A stretch of 30,798 nt of DNA from a virus. Below the pieces are notes generated by a model that made no database searches, was not told the origin of the DNA, and saw only the letters and a program-made list of their open reading frames with translations. The stretch is from the IMG/VR virus record IMGVR_UViG_3300009443_000021, positions 1-30,798 of that record, one strand, 5' to 3'. A program made the position numbers and the translations under genes. This document shows, piece after piece, positions 1-10,900 of this stretch (position 1 is the stretch's first letter; every line of letters starts with the position of its first letter).

Positions 1-918
1 AGAAAACTCGTATCCATCTTCGGGGTCAGCTTCAAGCGCTATTTGTTCTCCTACGGTAGCTGTAGATTCACTTGCGGTTTCAGTTCCGTTATCACCATTA
101 ACTGTTATGTCATACTCTATCGCGGTGTAAACTGCAGTAACGGTTACATTTCTAGGCGGCATAACAAAAGAACCTTGATTAACCTCAATAGGCGCTACAT
201 CAAACTCCCATCCATCAAAAGAATATCCAATTTTTTGATCCTCAAGTAGTGATATGCTGTCCCCCATTCTAAAAGGCCCGCCGTTAGTAACCGATCCAGA
301 ATTTACCGTAACACTGTATTCTGCCAATTTATAAGTCGCCTTAATTTTTACATCTTCTGCAGGCATTGTAAATTGACCATTTTCTACAATCGCCGCTCCT
401 TCTAGAACTTCCCATTTGTCAAAATCATAACCAGTTTTAGGAAATGCCCCCAACCGAACTTGATCATTAACATGGTATTCATCTCCACTCCCAGTCTCGT
501 TTCCATTACCGTCATTTTCTATTATGACCTTATAATTAATGGGTAAATAATTAGCCGTAATTTGCAAATTTCTAGAAGGCATAACAAAAGAATCGTTGGT
601 TACCACTAATTCATCAAAATCACTAGTCCATCCATCAAAATTATAACCAGGATTTGCCGACTGACTCAATAATACTTCTTGGTTAAAAGCATAAATTCCT
701 CCTCCAGACTGCTGTCCATTTTCACCAACAATAATAACTTCATAAGGAATTAAGCTGTATTTACCTATTACCTCAACATCTTCAGCAGGCATGGTGAATT
801 TGTTTTCTTTTATAGTCACATCGCCTTTAATTACCTCCCATGAATCAAACTGATGCCCTTCCTTATTTAAAGGTTTTAGCTCAACTATTCTTCCGTCTAT
901 ATGCTCAAAGTTTCTCAT
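1..918 (-). CDS. Tail-tip or fibre adhesin with InlB-type repeats (3' end off the window)
   Basis: The frame is open from ATG 918 to the left edge, giving 306 residues with no stop; the C-terminus lies outside. The start overlaps the stop of the upstream 360-residue gene as ATGA. The protein is almost wholly tandem repeats of about 70 residues. Each has a Gly-Tyr/His-x-Phe-Asp-x-Trp core, then an F-x-MP-x-x-(N/D)-V/L strand ending in A-x-Y or G-x-Y. The core tryptophans are at residues 27, 97, 169 and 237, and a fifth unit begins near the edge. This is the pattern of the divergent InlB B-repeat / Listeria-Bacteroides repeat family, small beta-rich modules used as stalks in surface adhesins. 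Position just after the tape measure and a tube-like paralogue fits a tail-tip or host-contact protein. The assignment to the tail is inference from gene order; the receptor-binding end is not in the window. Confidence 0.75.
   Translation of the reverse strand, partial: MRNFEHIDGRIVELKPLNKEGHQFDSWEVIKGDVTIKENKFTMPAEDVEVIGKYSLIPYEVIIVGENGQQSGGGIYAFNQEVLLSQSANPGYNFDGWTSDFDELVVTNDSFVMPSRNLQITANYLPINYKVIIENDGNGNETGSGDEYHVNDQVRLGAFPKTGYDFDKWEVLEGAAIVENGQFTMPAEDVKIKATYKLAEYSVTVNSGSVTNGGPFRMGDSISLLEDQKIGYSFDGWEFDVAPIEVNQGSFVMPPRNVTVTAVYTAIEYDITVNGDNGTETASESTATVGEQIALEADPEDGYEFS
1..918 (-). repeat. Tandem ~70-residue InlB-like protein repeats
   Basis: Four complete repeat cores are centred on codons at nt 838-840, 628-630, 412-414 and 208-210, spaced 210, 216 and 204 nt. 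The repeats are visible in the protein but the DNA has diverged, so they are old duplications. Confidence 0.8.
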
Positions 919-1997
919 GGCAGCTCTTCACTAAACTCATCATATATAGCAAGGTTGTACTTCTCAAGAAATCTATTATAATAAGATTTATATGACAAAT
1001 TTACAGTCATCCTTCCGCCTGTTGAGGAGGCCATGGTTTCACTCATTAGCCTTGCTGATTTTACTATGTATTTTTGTATCAATCTACCAAAGCAATCGTT
1101 TATAGTCACAGATATATCTTTGACGTGAGGGTTCCTTAAATATTTCCTCATGCTTTGGTATTGGTACTCGTCTATATCTAAATTAAACGAAGTTGTACTC
1201 ATGGTTGGCCAAATTACATCTACTTGCGCCGGAACAGAAGACCCAACCGTATATATTGGGGAAAGAGGAACCTCTATTGAGTGTGAGAAAGATGTGACTC
1301 TATCCGTGGAAGAGCCATCGCACTCTATTATTATTGAACCCTGATTCGTTAGCCTTATTTCTGGAAAACTGTTTTCCCCAGATGCGTTATAACCTCCACC
1401 ACTAGAGTCTTCGGTTGAAATTCTAAAACCTTCATTTTCTTGTAAAAACACACCTCCCCCGTCGTCCTGCTTCACGTAATCCGGCGAACCTCCAACGTCT
1501 CCAAAAACGGTAATAGATGTAGAAGTTGTCGGTAGCTGACCTACAGAGCAGGATATTGTGTGATTATTAATATAGCCATCGCTGAAACCAAAATACTTAT
1601 TCCCATGATGTATGCTTCCATTAAATGGTCTATCCCCAGTGTATTGAATAAAAAAGTCCTCACTAACTAGTATTGAATCTATAGAAAAAGAACCCTCCAG
1701 CGGGGAGTTTAATATAGCCATGCTTTCAGGAACCTTCCTGCCATCTATCTGCCTTGCGCAATCAAGAGTCTGTTCTCCAATTATATTAAATCCATTTTCA
1801 TCTAATATAAAAGACCCATCTGGCTGAGTAAAATTATCCAACCCTTGCTTGTAAAAATTACTGTTTACGTGACCCCATCCTAGGATGTTTATTGGCTTCT
1901 CGCTTATAGAGTAAGATCCGTCAACGCTTTGCACTCCGTGAACTTGAGTTCCATCAATAAAGAATTTCTGTTCATAACCTAATACAGCTTGCTTCAT
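915..1997 (-). CDS. Third tail tube-like paralogue, probable distal tail protein
   Basis: This 360-residue protein starts at ATG 1997, whose first base overlaps the tape measure stop (TAATG). Its C-terminal half follows the two larger tube proteins upstream: a Gly-Tyr-Ile-x-Asn-(H/D)-x-(I/V)-S strand and a V-G-x-(L/I/F)-P segment, then S-H-S-I-E-V-P-L, a D-I-S-V-T-I strand, and a closing V-K-S-A-R-L-x-S-E strand with an S-T-G turn and a T-V-N-L-S-Y strand. It lacks the N-terminal tube segment that contains R-Q-D in the other two. Being the shortest paralogue and lying directly after the tape measure gene, it may cap the distal end of the tube or be a distal-tail/baseplate hub protein. Homology to the tube proteins is judged by eye and is moderate; the exact role is inferred from position. 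Confidence 0.55.
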   Translation of the reverse strand: MKQAVLGYEQKFFIDGTQVHGVQSVDGSYSISEKPINILGWGHVNSNFYKQGLDNFTQPDGSFILDENGFNIIGEQTLDCARQIDGRKVPESMAILNSPLEGSFSIDSILVSEDFFIQYTGDRPFNGSIHHGNKYFGFSDGYINNHTISCSVGQLPTTSTSITVFGDVGGSPDYVKQDDGGGVFLQENEGFRISTEDSSGGGYNASGENSFPEIRLTNQGSIIIECDGSSTDRVTSFSHSIEVPLSPIYTVGSSVPAQVDVIWPTMSTTSFNLDIDEYQYQSMRKYLRNPHVKDISVTINDCFGRLIQKYIVKSARLMSETMASSTGGRMTVNLSYKSYYNRFLEKYNLAIYDEFSEELP

Positions 1998-4900
1998 TAG
2001 TTAAGCTCTCCTCCAATTCTTTTTTCTTGCCTGATCACATCCAGCACTGCTGTTTTTATTTTTAAAGATAAATTCTGCTCCTCCTCGTATGAACCACCAG
2101 AACTATCCGAAGAAACCTTTTCTTGTCCCGATTGATCTATGGTGACATTTACATTTATATTATTCGTTACGTCGCTGGTTTTGCCTTGCGTCTCTGCTTG
2201 AGGGCTTTGTGTTTTGGGGGCAGCTATACTGTTCAGCATTTCTGCTGGATTTTGCTGCTGTATTCTGTTTGTTGATCTTGGTTTTGCGGGTGGCGCTACT
2301 GTTGCCGGTGAAGAGTTGCCAACCACACCTCCTTCATAATAACCTCGCTCCCCTTTTTTGAATCCTTCTGGGTTCTGTAGGGCAAATTTCATCATTGATG
2401 GATTTTCCCTAAGAAGCTTATCTGTAGAATTTTTCTTGATTATAAAATCTCCTTCTGTCAAACCTACTGGTCCGACTTGATCTATTCCTGGCGCCCCCTG
2501 AACTGTTGGCAGGTTACCCGTTTTGTTCATTGTGTTTAAGTTTTCATAACCAATTCTCTTTGCTGTTTTTTCGGGTATAAAACCTTCCCCCGCCGTCAAC
2601 ATTGCTGGCACGGAACCTCCTGAAGCTTTTTTTACAACTTTTTTGCCTAAAATTTTCTCTCTCGCTGCGTCTTCGTTGAAGGCGGGAAACCTATGCGAGG
2701 GGTATTGTTCGGGGCCTTGCATTTTGCCGTTTGAAACCCTAGCTTTGTCCCATGTAAAACCACCCTCCTTTGTTCTCGCCGGAAAATACGAGCTTTCTCC
2801 GACAACAAGAGGTTTGTTATTTTTCATGCTATTCTTTACATCCCTGTAATTAACATTCAGCTTAGGGTCTTGTGCTCTTGCGGCCCTATAAGCTTTTGCG
2901 CTATCTGTGGGAGCGTACCTTCCGTATGTATTTTCAAGCCCTGTAACGGCCCCCTGTATAAATGGAGCGGCAATCGCTGTAACCCCAGCAATAGCCATGC
3001 TCTGCACAGCTCCTACTACTGTAGCCAAAGTCGCTTTTCTTTTTTCAAATTTTTCATTTTTCTTCTGTACGTCGTAAGCGGCTTTCTCTAAGAGAAAGTC
3101 CTTATACTGCTGCATAGCCGGATCTCTTGACAAAAATTTAGAGCTTAATCTAGGGTCACCCCTTTTTATGTTTACATCAGACCTTAAATCAAGGTTCTTG
3201 AATTTATTTTCGTCAAAGGTTGGAGGAGAATCAGTTTTTCCATCCAACGAATCAGCTACGGCACGGGAAACCTCATTCATTACTACTAAATTAGCTATAC
3301 CCTCCATGCCGGATTGGAATCTACTTTTTTCTTTTTTCTCTTTTGTCCCGCTGTCTTCTTGCTTTTGAGCTCCCTTGCTGCCCGTTCCATCCCTGAAGTG
3401 TTGAATCATTCCGCCTGCTTGCTTTAATTGAGATACTTTGTCTTTAGGTACGACATACTCTCCTGCCGTTAACATCGCAGGAACTTTATCTACGCCTGCT
3501 GGGCCGTCTACAAATCCGCCTTTCGCGAAGTGTTGTATTTTGCCGCCTGAATGCTTGTTGAGTAGAGCCACCACATCCATTTGCCCATCACGAGTTAATT
3601 TTGCTGGCGGTTCGTTCGATACATTTAATCTTCCGGCTAAATTCTCTACTACCGCCGAAAGCGACGCTAATTTTTTGGTTGCTGTATCGTATTCTGAGTC
3701 TAAACTAGCCAAAGTTTGGTCTGATTCTTTGAGTTGTTTTGAGAATTTATCAAATTCTTGGTTTGTTTTTTCTAGCTCACTCTGTAACCTTTTTTGTTCT
3801 TTGGACTCGGCCCTAGTTTCAGGCTCACCCATTTCGGATATTTTAGTTTTAATTTTTTCTGCCTTTTTCTCTTCTGCATACTTGTTAGAGATCAAGTCTT
3901 TCCGCTGCTTTTCTATTTCTTCTCTCTTTACCTCGTATTTATTTTGGGGGCCTTTTAGAAAATGATCAAACGAACTTTCCGACCCTCTTTGAGTTCTAGC
4001 AGTACTTAAAAGTGGCTGATCATCCTTGAAGGCTTGCATTTTATCCTGGGCTTCAAACAAGTCTTTGGGCCTTACTGGCCCTTGAATCATTGATGCTTTA
4101 GTCGCTTCTGTTGCTGCGGTTGCAAGTTGGTTTAGAGGGGTAATTGTTTTATATAAATTTTCTATAAACGAGGATACTTCCAAGTCCATCTTGTTTGATG
4201 TCTCCAAATCGGTCTGTATTTTAGCGGCATTCTCTTGGACATTTGTAAACGTATCTGGCGTCTTTCCTGCATTGGGTGCGATAAAATCGTCAACCTGCTC
4301 ATCTGGAGATCGGCTTAATTGTATTTTATTTCTTAATGCTTCTGATGCACTTCTTACTGCTGATGTTAAATCTTTATTCGAAGATATTATTCCCTCGTTT
4401 ATTCCAACCAGGTGGGCGGTCTCTTTGGCTATTTTAATCGCGTCAGACTCTCCACTCTCTCCAGTAAATGCAAATGTTAAATTCTTGATTATTTTATCTA
4501 CATTGTTTTGCATTAGTCGATCAAGCAATTCGTTAGCTAACCCAAGACCAAAGTCAGCCCATGCCTCAGATGCGCTCTTAGCTCCTGAACCAATATCCTT
4601 AAACATCTGAGTTAGGCCGCTTCTTGCGTTGTCTATTCCTATATTAACTAAATCCGCACCAAGATTCTCAGCCTCAACATTCATTTCGGCCATTCTTGCC
4701 CTAAACCTATCTATCGCCCTACTTCCATTTCCAAGCAGTTTGTTGGTTTGCTCAAGAGAGTTTGCGTAAGCAAGCATATTGTCAGCATTAGGCTCAACCG
4801 TAGCTTTCATACCCGCAGTTCTTGTTCCCAATATTGAATTAGCTTTTTCTATTCCAATATCCGCAGTGGTAGTCATGCGTAAAGTCTTATCGCTAACCCC

Positions 4901-7900
4901 AGCTTTTGTTACAGCATTCTGCAACTCGGTCAGCTTATTCGAGGCTTCTTGTAATTCGTTGGCTTCTTGTATTAATTTTACTTGCTTTGTTTTCCCGGTC
5001 AATAATAAAGCATTTTCTGCTGCCGTTAAAGCTTCCAGCCTAGAAGAATGAAGCGTCGCATTGAGCTGTTCCTCAACAAGCTGTCTCAGTTCTCCAGTCT
5101 TTGATAATTGAAGATTCTTTTCGGCCGCCAATAAATTACTAGTTTGTAAATCAGACATCTCTTTTGCGAGCTGGCGTTTAACTAATTCCGACCTCTTAGA
5201 CTGATCGCTCAAGTATTCCAATCTAAAATTAGATTCCTGTAGAGCTAATTTTGCATTTTCTGTTTCACTCTTAAGTTTTGCCTCTAAAATTATCAATGAA
5301 TTTTCTAATCCTTTAAGCGAACCAGTTTGAGCTTCGAGCATCCTAAGGGAATGTACTGCGGATATTGCGTCTGTTCGGTTCTTCTCTACTTGCTTTTGGA
5401 AACCTAACTCCATGGCTTCTGAGCTTTTAGCCAATATGGAAACATCTTTTTTATAAAAATCATTCAGCACCGCAAGGGTTGCAGCTTCGCCTTTTACGGA
5501 CTCTAATACGTCTTTTTCTTCGCGGCCTCTTGCTTGTAATATTTTATATAATTTAGCTGCGCCTGCTACTGTTTTTTCTTTTATGAATTTATGTTCTTCT
5601 TCTAGCTTTAGTAATTGTTGTGCTTCTTTATTGCCTGTATTTAAATATTCTAATTGTCTTTCTCTATCTAATAAGCCGGATTTTAATAGATTTAAATGCT
5701 CATCGGTTATTGTGACTAGTTTCTTTTCGTGCAAAGCCAGTAAGAGGGCAGAAGCAGTCGAACTATCTGTAGCTTTTCCAAATTTATTAAGCAATGAGGA
5801 GATGACTTCTAATGATGATGTTGCGTTTTTAGTTTCTGCGGATGTTTGCTCGAATGCTTCGGTCACTTTTGCCATTACTTCTGGATTCAGATTCATGCTC
5901 TTGCCGATTCCCGCAAAGTCTGCAGCGCTTACTCCTTTTTCGATATTCTCCTTGAGGGCTTGTACTGCGCCTGCCGCTGCTTGTCCATCTTTTTTAAATT
6001 GTTGAGCTAATTGATCAGTATTAAAATATGTATCTCTTAATTTATTCAAAGATTCAATAGTTTTCATCTCAACACCTTGCTTGTCTGAACTGAATTTAGC
6101 CTCCATCGCATTTCTTTTTCTTGCGAAGTCGGAAGAGATTGCGGCCTGTTTACCTATCGCACCGTATTCAAGCAGTAAACTTTGTTGGGATGAATTTAAT
6201 TTATTTTGATGGGCTAACGACGCAAGAGATAACTTGGTTAAGTGAGCTTCGTTTTTTCTAAATTGTTCGATATTAAATATGATATTTTTATATGCAGTTA
6301 CATATTCTTTTTTTAGTTGAGCTTCTTGTTGTCTATCTGATTCTCCTTCTAGGTTTTTCTTGAGCTTGTTTAGCTGAATAACCATTTGCTTCATTCCAGC
6401 GTTTACTGCTTTTGTCTCTCTAGGGTCTAAGCCAGATGTATTATCAATTGATTCATCTATGTTTTTAATAAAAGAATTTATTTGAGAAGCCATCATTTCT
6501 GCATCAAAATCTTCTGTACCCTGCAGGTTTTTTGCTAACCTATCGGTTAGTTTGGTCACATCACTCATACTTCTAAAACTTACAGTGGATGATTCTCTTT
6601 CAAGGGCGGCTATATTTTTGTTCAATATAGATAGTCTATCTTTAACATCCATATCGTCGCCACCTGCAGCTGCAGAAGAAAAGCCCATTCCTATCTGAGA
6701 TCCTCTAACTTTTGACGCTCCTTGGAGCAGCTTGATGTCGTCACTATCCGGATTAAACTTGTCAAGCTTCTTGTCTATCAAGTCTCCAAAACTTTTGGAC
6801 CCACTAAGAAATGCTGCCTGGTTCTTTTGCGCCTTTATTACTCTTTCTATTACTTTTACGTAGTCTTCGTTGCTGTTTGTGCCTTTCGACAGTTCTTCGA
6901 TAAATCTTTTTGATACTTTTGTTCCTACTAGATTTTCGTCCAAAAGACCAGATAAAGCGTCCTGAGCTTTTATATCTATGTCTAGCCCCTTCAGTTTTAA
7001 TTGCTGAAGTTCCAGCTCCTGCTTCTGAGTTCTTCTTGACCCTAAAATTTCAAGATCTGTAACTTTTTCTCTATTTTCTGTTTGGCTATTTAACGACTCA
7101 AGAGCTCCTTGCAATTTCTCAGTACTTTCTCCTAATTTTTCTAGTTTCTTTGCGGCTCTTTCTCCTTGGCTCGAGAGAAGATCCATAACCCCAGAGCCCT
7201 TTTCTAGGCCGAACATCTCACCTATATTAAACATCTTGAATGCTTCATTTACTACGGTGAAGCCAGTATACAGTTGACCAATAACTGGCAAGAATCGTCC
7301 GAACATTTTTCCTACCCCTGAAAGGTTTCTCATCAAGCCCCCCATTCTGCCGACTCCACTGCCCCTGGATCCTGCATCCGATGCTGCTGCAGCACTTCTT
7401 CTGGCGGCTCTAGCCTCTGGGTTAAACGCCTGACCAATCGAGAAGGACTCATTCCTTTTCACTCCAGCCATATTCATGCCTTCAGAAACTAGTTCTTTTT
7501 GCTGAATATAAGAAGCTGTCACATTGCTTATCGCCAACATTCCCTGTGCAAAGGTTTTGGTTAGTCCAGATGCGCCTTCAGCCAGCGTTTCAAATTGACC
7601 ATTAACTAAACTAATCGCCGACTGAAGATAAAACAAACGCTGAAGCCCACCTCCGTCATCCTCTGATTCCTCAGCAGATTTTGCGGATTCATCCAAAGCT
7701 ATCCTGAAATCTTGACTAGCCTTAGTTGCTTCTTTTAGAGATTTAAGATCTGTACCTCTTGCGGTAAGCATCTTTTTTATCATTGCGTTTTCGGACTTGA
7801 TTAATTGTGCCTTCTGAGCTTCGGGCTCACTGGATGATAAGTTTTTTACTGCTTTTGATTTTTGCGACTTTTCTTCTGTAGATTTTAATAGCGCTTCTCC

Positions 7901-10900
7901 TGATGACTTAGCCTTTTTTAGTTCGCCCAACCTTGTTTGGTCGCCTTTGGAAAGCTTACCTGTTTTTTCTGTTATGGAATTTATTTGCGCCTCTGTTCTT
8001 TCCAGTTTTTCATTTAATAAATCCTTGATTCCCTCAAAGTCTTTGGAAATATCAAAGCTAGCTATCTCGGCTAATGTCTCTTTGCCTTCCTTACCAAACT
8101 GGCTGGCTATTTTTGAAAACTCACTAAAGCTATCGGTGAAAGCCTTAGACATTTCAGACAATTCATTTTTAGCATTATTTAAAATTGCGTCTGGAATTTG
8201 TGGGCTAGCAAAGTTTGGAACCATACCCTTGCTCGCTCCATGCTTCTTTGGGTCTATACCCATAGTCTTGGCGCGCCTTATTCCCTGCTGTACTCCGGCC
8301 GGCTCATCTCTAGTATTAGTTACCGCAAGCCCCATCGGGTTTTGAGCACTTTTTAATTGAGAGCTTTTCTCTACCCTAATTCTGGCCTGAGGAACTCCTG
8401 CTGCTCGCTCTCTTGATATCGCCGCACTTAATGGATCTGCAAAATTAGGAACAAGACCCTCTGCGTTACCACTGCCTCGTCCAGCATGCTGTCCAGAAAA
8501 TTTATACAATTGGCCCATTAAGTTTTTATTACCTAAAGCCTTAATTGCTGCAATATTCTCAGGAGCATCGTCTATTAAATTGTATCGCCCTCCATTCTTC
8601 TTCTGCATGTTTTGAAGGATTGTGGCTTTTTTTTGCGCGGAAGTCTGGCCGTTCTGGATGCTTCCAGTTGTTATGATTCTGCCAGAATTTATACCCCAAG
8701 ACTTCAGTTTCTTGCTAATAAAAGGTTTTGATTCTCCAGCTCTTGCGGTGAGAATATCAAGGGTTCTACCTTTTAATGATTTAGCTAGATCAGTTGGCTC
8801 CGCAAGCGCGGCCGATTCTGCATTAAACAAATCAGCGGAAGTCACGCTACTAGGATAGGTAGCTAAAGTCTCGTCAAAGTCATAAAAAGTTTTTGCAAAA
8901 TTAGGCACAAAACCTCTTGCCGCGCTTAAATCCTTGTTGCCGTAATATTCTCCCTCTCCTGCCTGTTTTTTGTATTTCTTGAGGATTTTTGTTTTGTCGA
9001 TTGATTTTAAATTCTCGTAACCGGGAAGTTGAAGCTTCTCTCTTGTTTGAGCTACTGCGTTGATTGCGTTTTTTATATCCTCATCGCTTGGCTGAGTTTC
9101 TGGGGTTTTTCCTATTGGGATATCTAGATGCCTACTTATTTGAGCTGAGGTGATGTTGGCGGGAGATGGTGGCTTGTTAAATTTTATTCCCTTGTTCGAT
9201 GGGTCGGCCAATGTGTCCTGTATTTTTTGGCTGCGAGTTCTTGGGTCTGCGAAGTTTGGTATTAATCCGCCCGAAACATTTGCCGATGTAAGATTTTCTA
9301 ATTCTTTAACTTTTATTCCTGTTTTTGTTCTTTTGTCTATTGCTCCTAGATCTACATCATCTACAACATAATTAAAAGATATTATTTTTTTATCTAACTG
9401 TTTTTTTAATTGTAGTTTTTCGTTTTCTTCCTTTGTGGGTTTTTTTTTGTCTTTGGGTTTGAATTCTGACAATTCATCATATGTGTAACCATGATTAGCC
9501 ATTATGGATTCATTTATTGCTTTTCTTGCTTTTGGCTTTAACCCCCTAGGTTTCATAAGGTCTTTAATAGTAATTTTGGCAGGCTTGCTACTGTCCGACC
9601 CATTGTTCACTATATCGGGAAATTCATCACCCGGTAGATCCACTTGATCTTTTGAAAGTAGGCGCGCTAGTAATCCTTCACTGTGTACTTCCCTTATAAT
9701 CTTATCCCTCATTAATGGTATTTTATGCCCTGCTCCCGCATGAGCATCGCCATAAGTTGCTGCATCTTCTAAACCTATATCTTCCGCAGTCTTTTTGGGA
9801 ACCCGAAGAAGCCTACCTCTCTCTCTAGAAAAGTCCATGGCGTCTGGGTTTGTCTCAAACTTGACACCACCAAGATCCGATAATATTTCTTCAAATATTC
9901 TCCCCCTTTTTTGACTATTGCCTAGAAGCTTAGCTTTATCTGCGGCCCCGCCCGGAAGACCTAATAATAGTTCCTGAAAGTCTGCAAAATCTGTGGGACT
10001 TAACTGCTTTTCTGCAGCGTTTCTTGATGTTGATTTTTTATTACTCGTAACAAGCTGCTCAACGATTGTTTCAAGTCTGTTTGTTTTCTTGGCCAGATCA
10101 GCTCTGTTTTTATATTTTCCAGCTCTTAAGTTTTTCAAAATGTCTGGATAAGAAGTTTGCCCTTTCCTTGTAGTTGTTGCTGTTTTTTGATCTTTTATTT
10201 CTTGTATTTCTTGTTCGCTCAAATCTCTTTTTACGTTTTTCTGACCTAATGAAACACCTAAGTTGCTCACACCGTAAGCTTTATTAATTTCCTCAGTAGT
10301 ATTAAAAATTTTACCTTTGTTTCTTTTGTAACGATCTTCCCAGGATTCTTTAGCAAAATTAGGAACCAAACCTTCAGACATCCTATGGGCCAGCAAAGCT
10401 TGATGAGTCTGCCCAGAACTAGCATCCTTACCTATTAAGCCTTTTTTGGTTAATAGATTTGCGCCCTTTTTAAATTTTTCATTTCTAGCTTCGTTAATCA
10501 TTTCCTGGGTAGCCCCTTGGCTTTCTGCAAAACGCATCAATCCGTCATCGCTATAAAGACGCAAGCTTTTTAACAGTACATTTGGAAGCTTCCATTCTCC
10601 AGATTTAACTTCGATTGGATTCATACCTAACCCAACCAAATCAACAGGAAAAGTTGGATCGCCCGACCTTCCTCCAGTATTAAAATATTTCCCACCCTCG
10701 TCTTCTAGTACATCCGCTTCAGCTTGATCGGCCGTTTTTTTGCCCCTTTTGGGTAGTTTCTTTAACTTGAACTTACGCTCTATGCTTTGGACTCCACCCT
10801 CGTCCTGCAGGTACCTTATAACCTCTTTGACTTTTTTGGAATGGCTTCCCCCTGTATTTGACAAAAGTTGCTTTGTTGTAGCCTCCACGCTGATTGGCTG

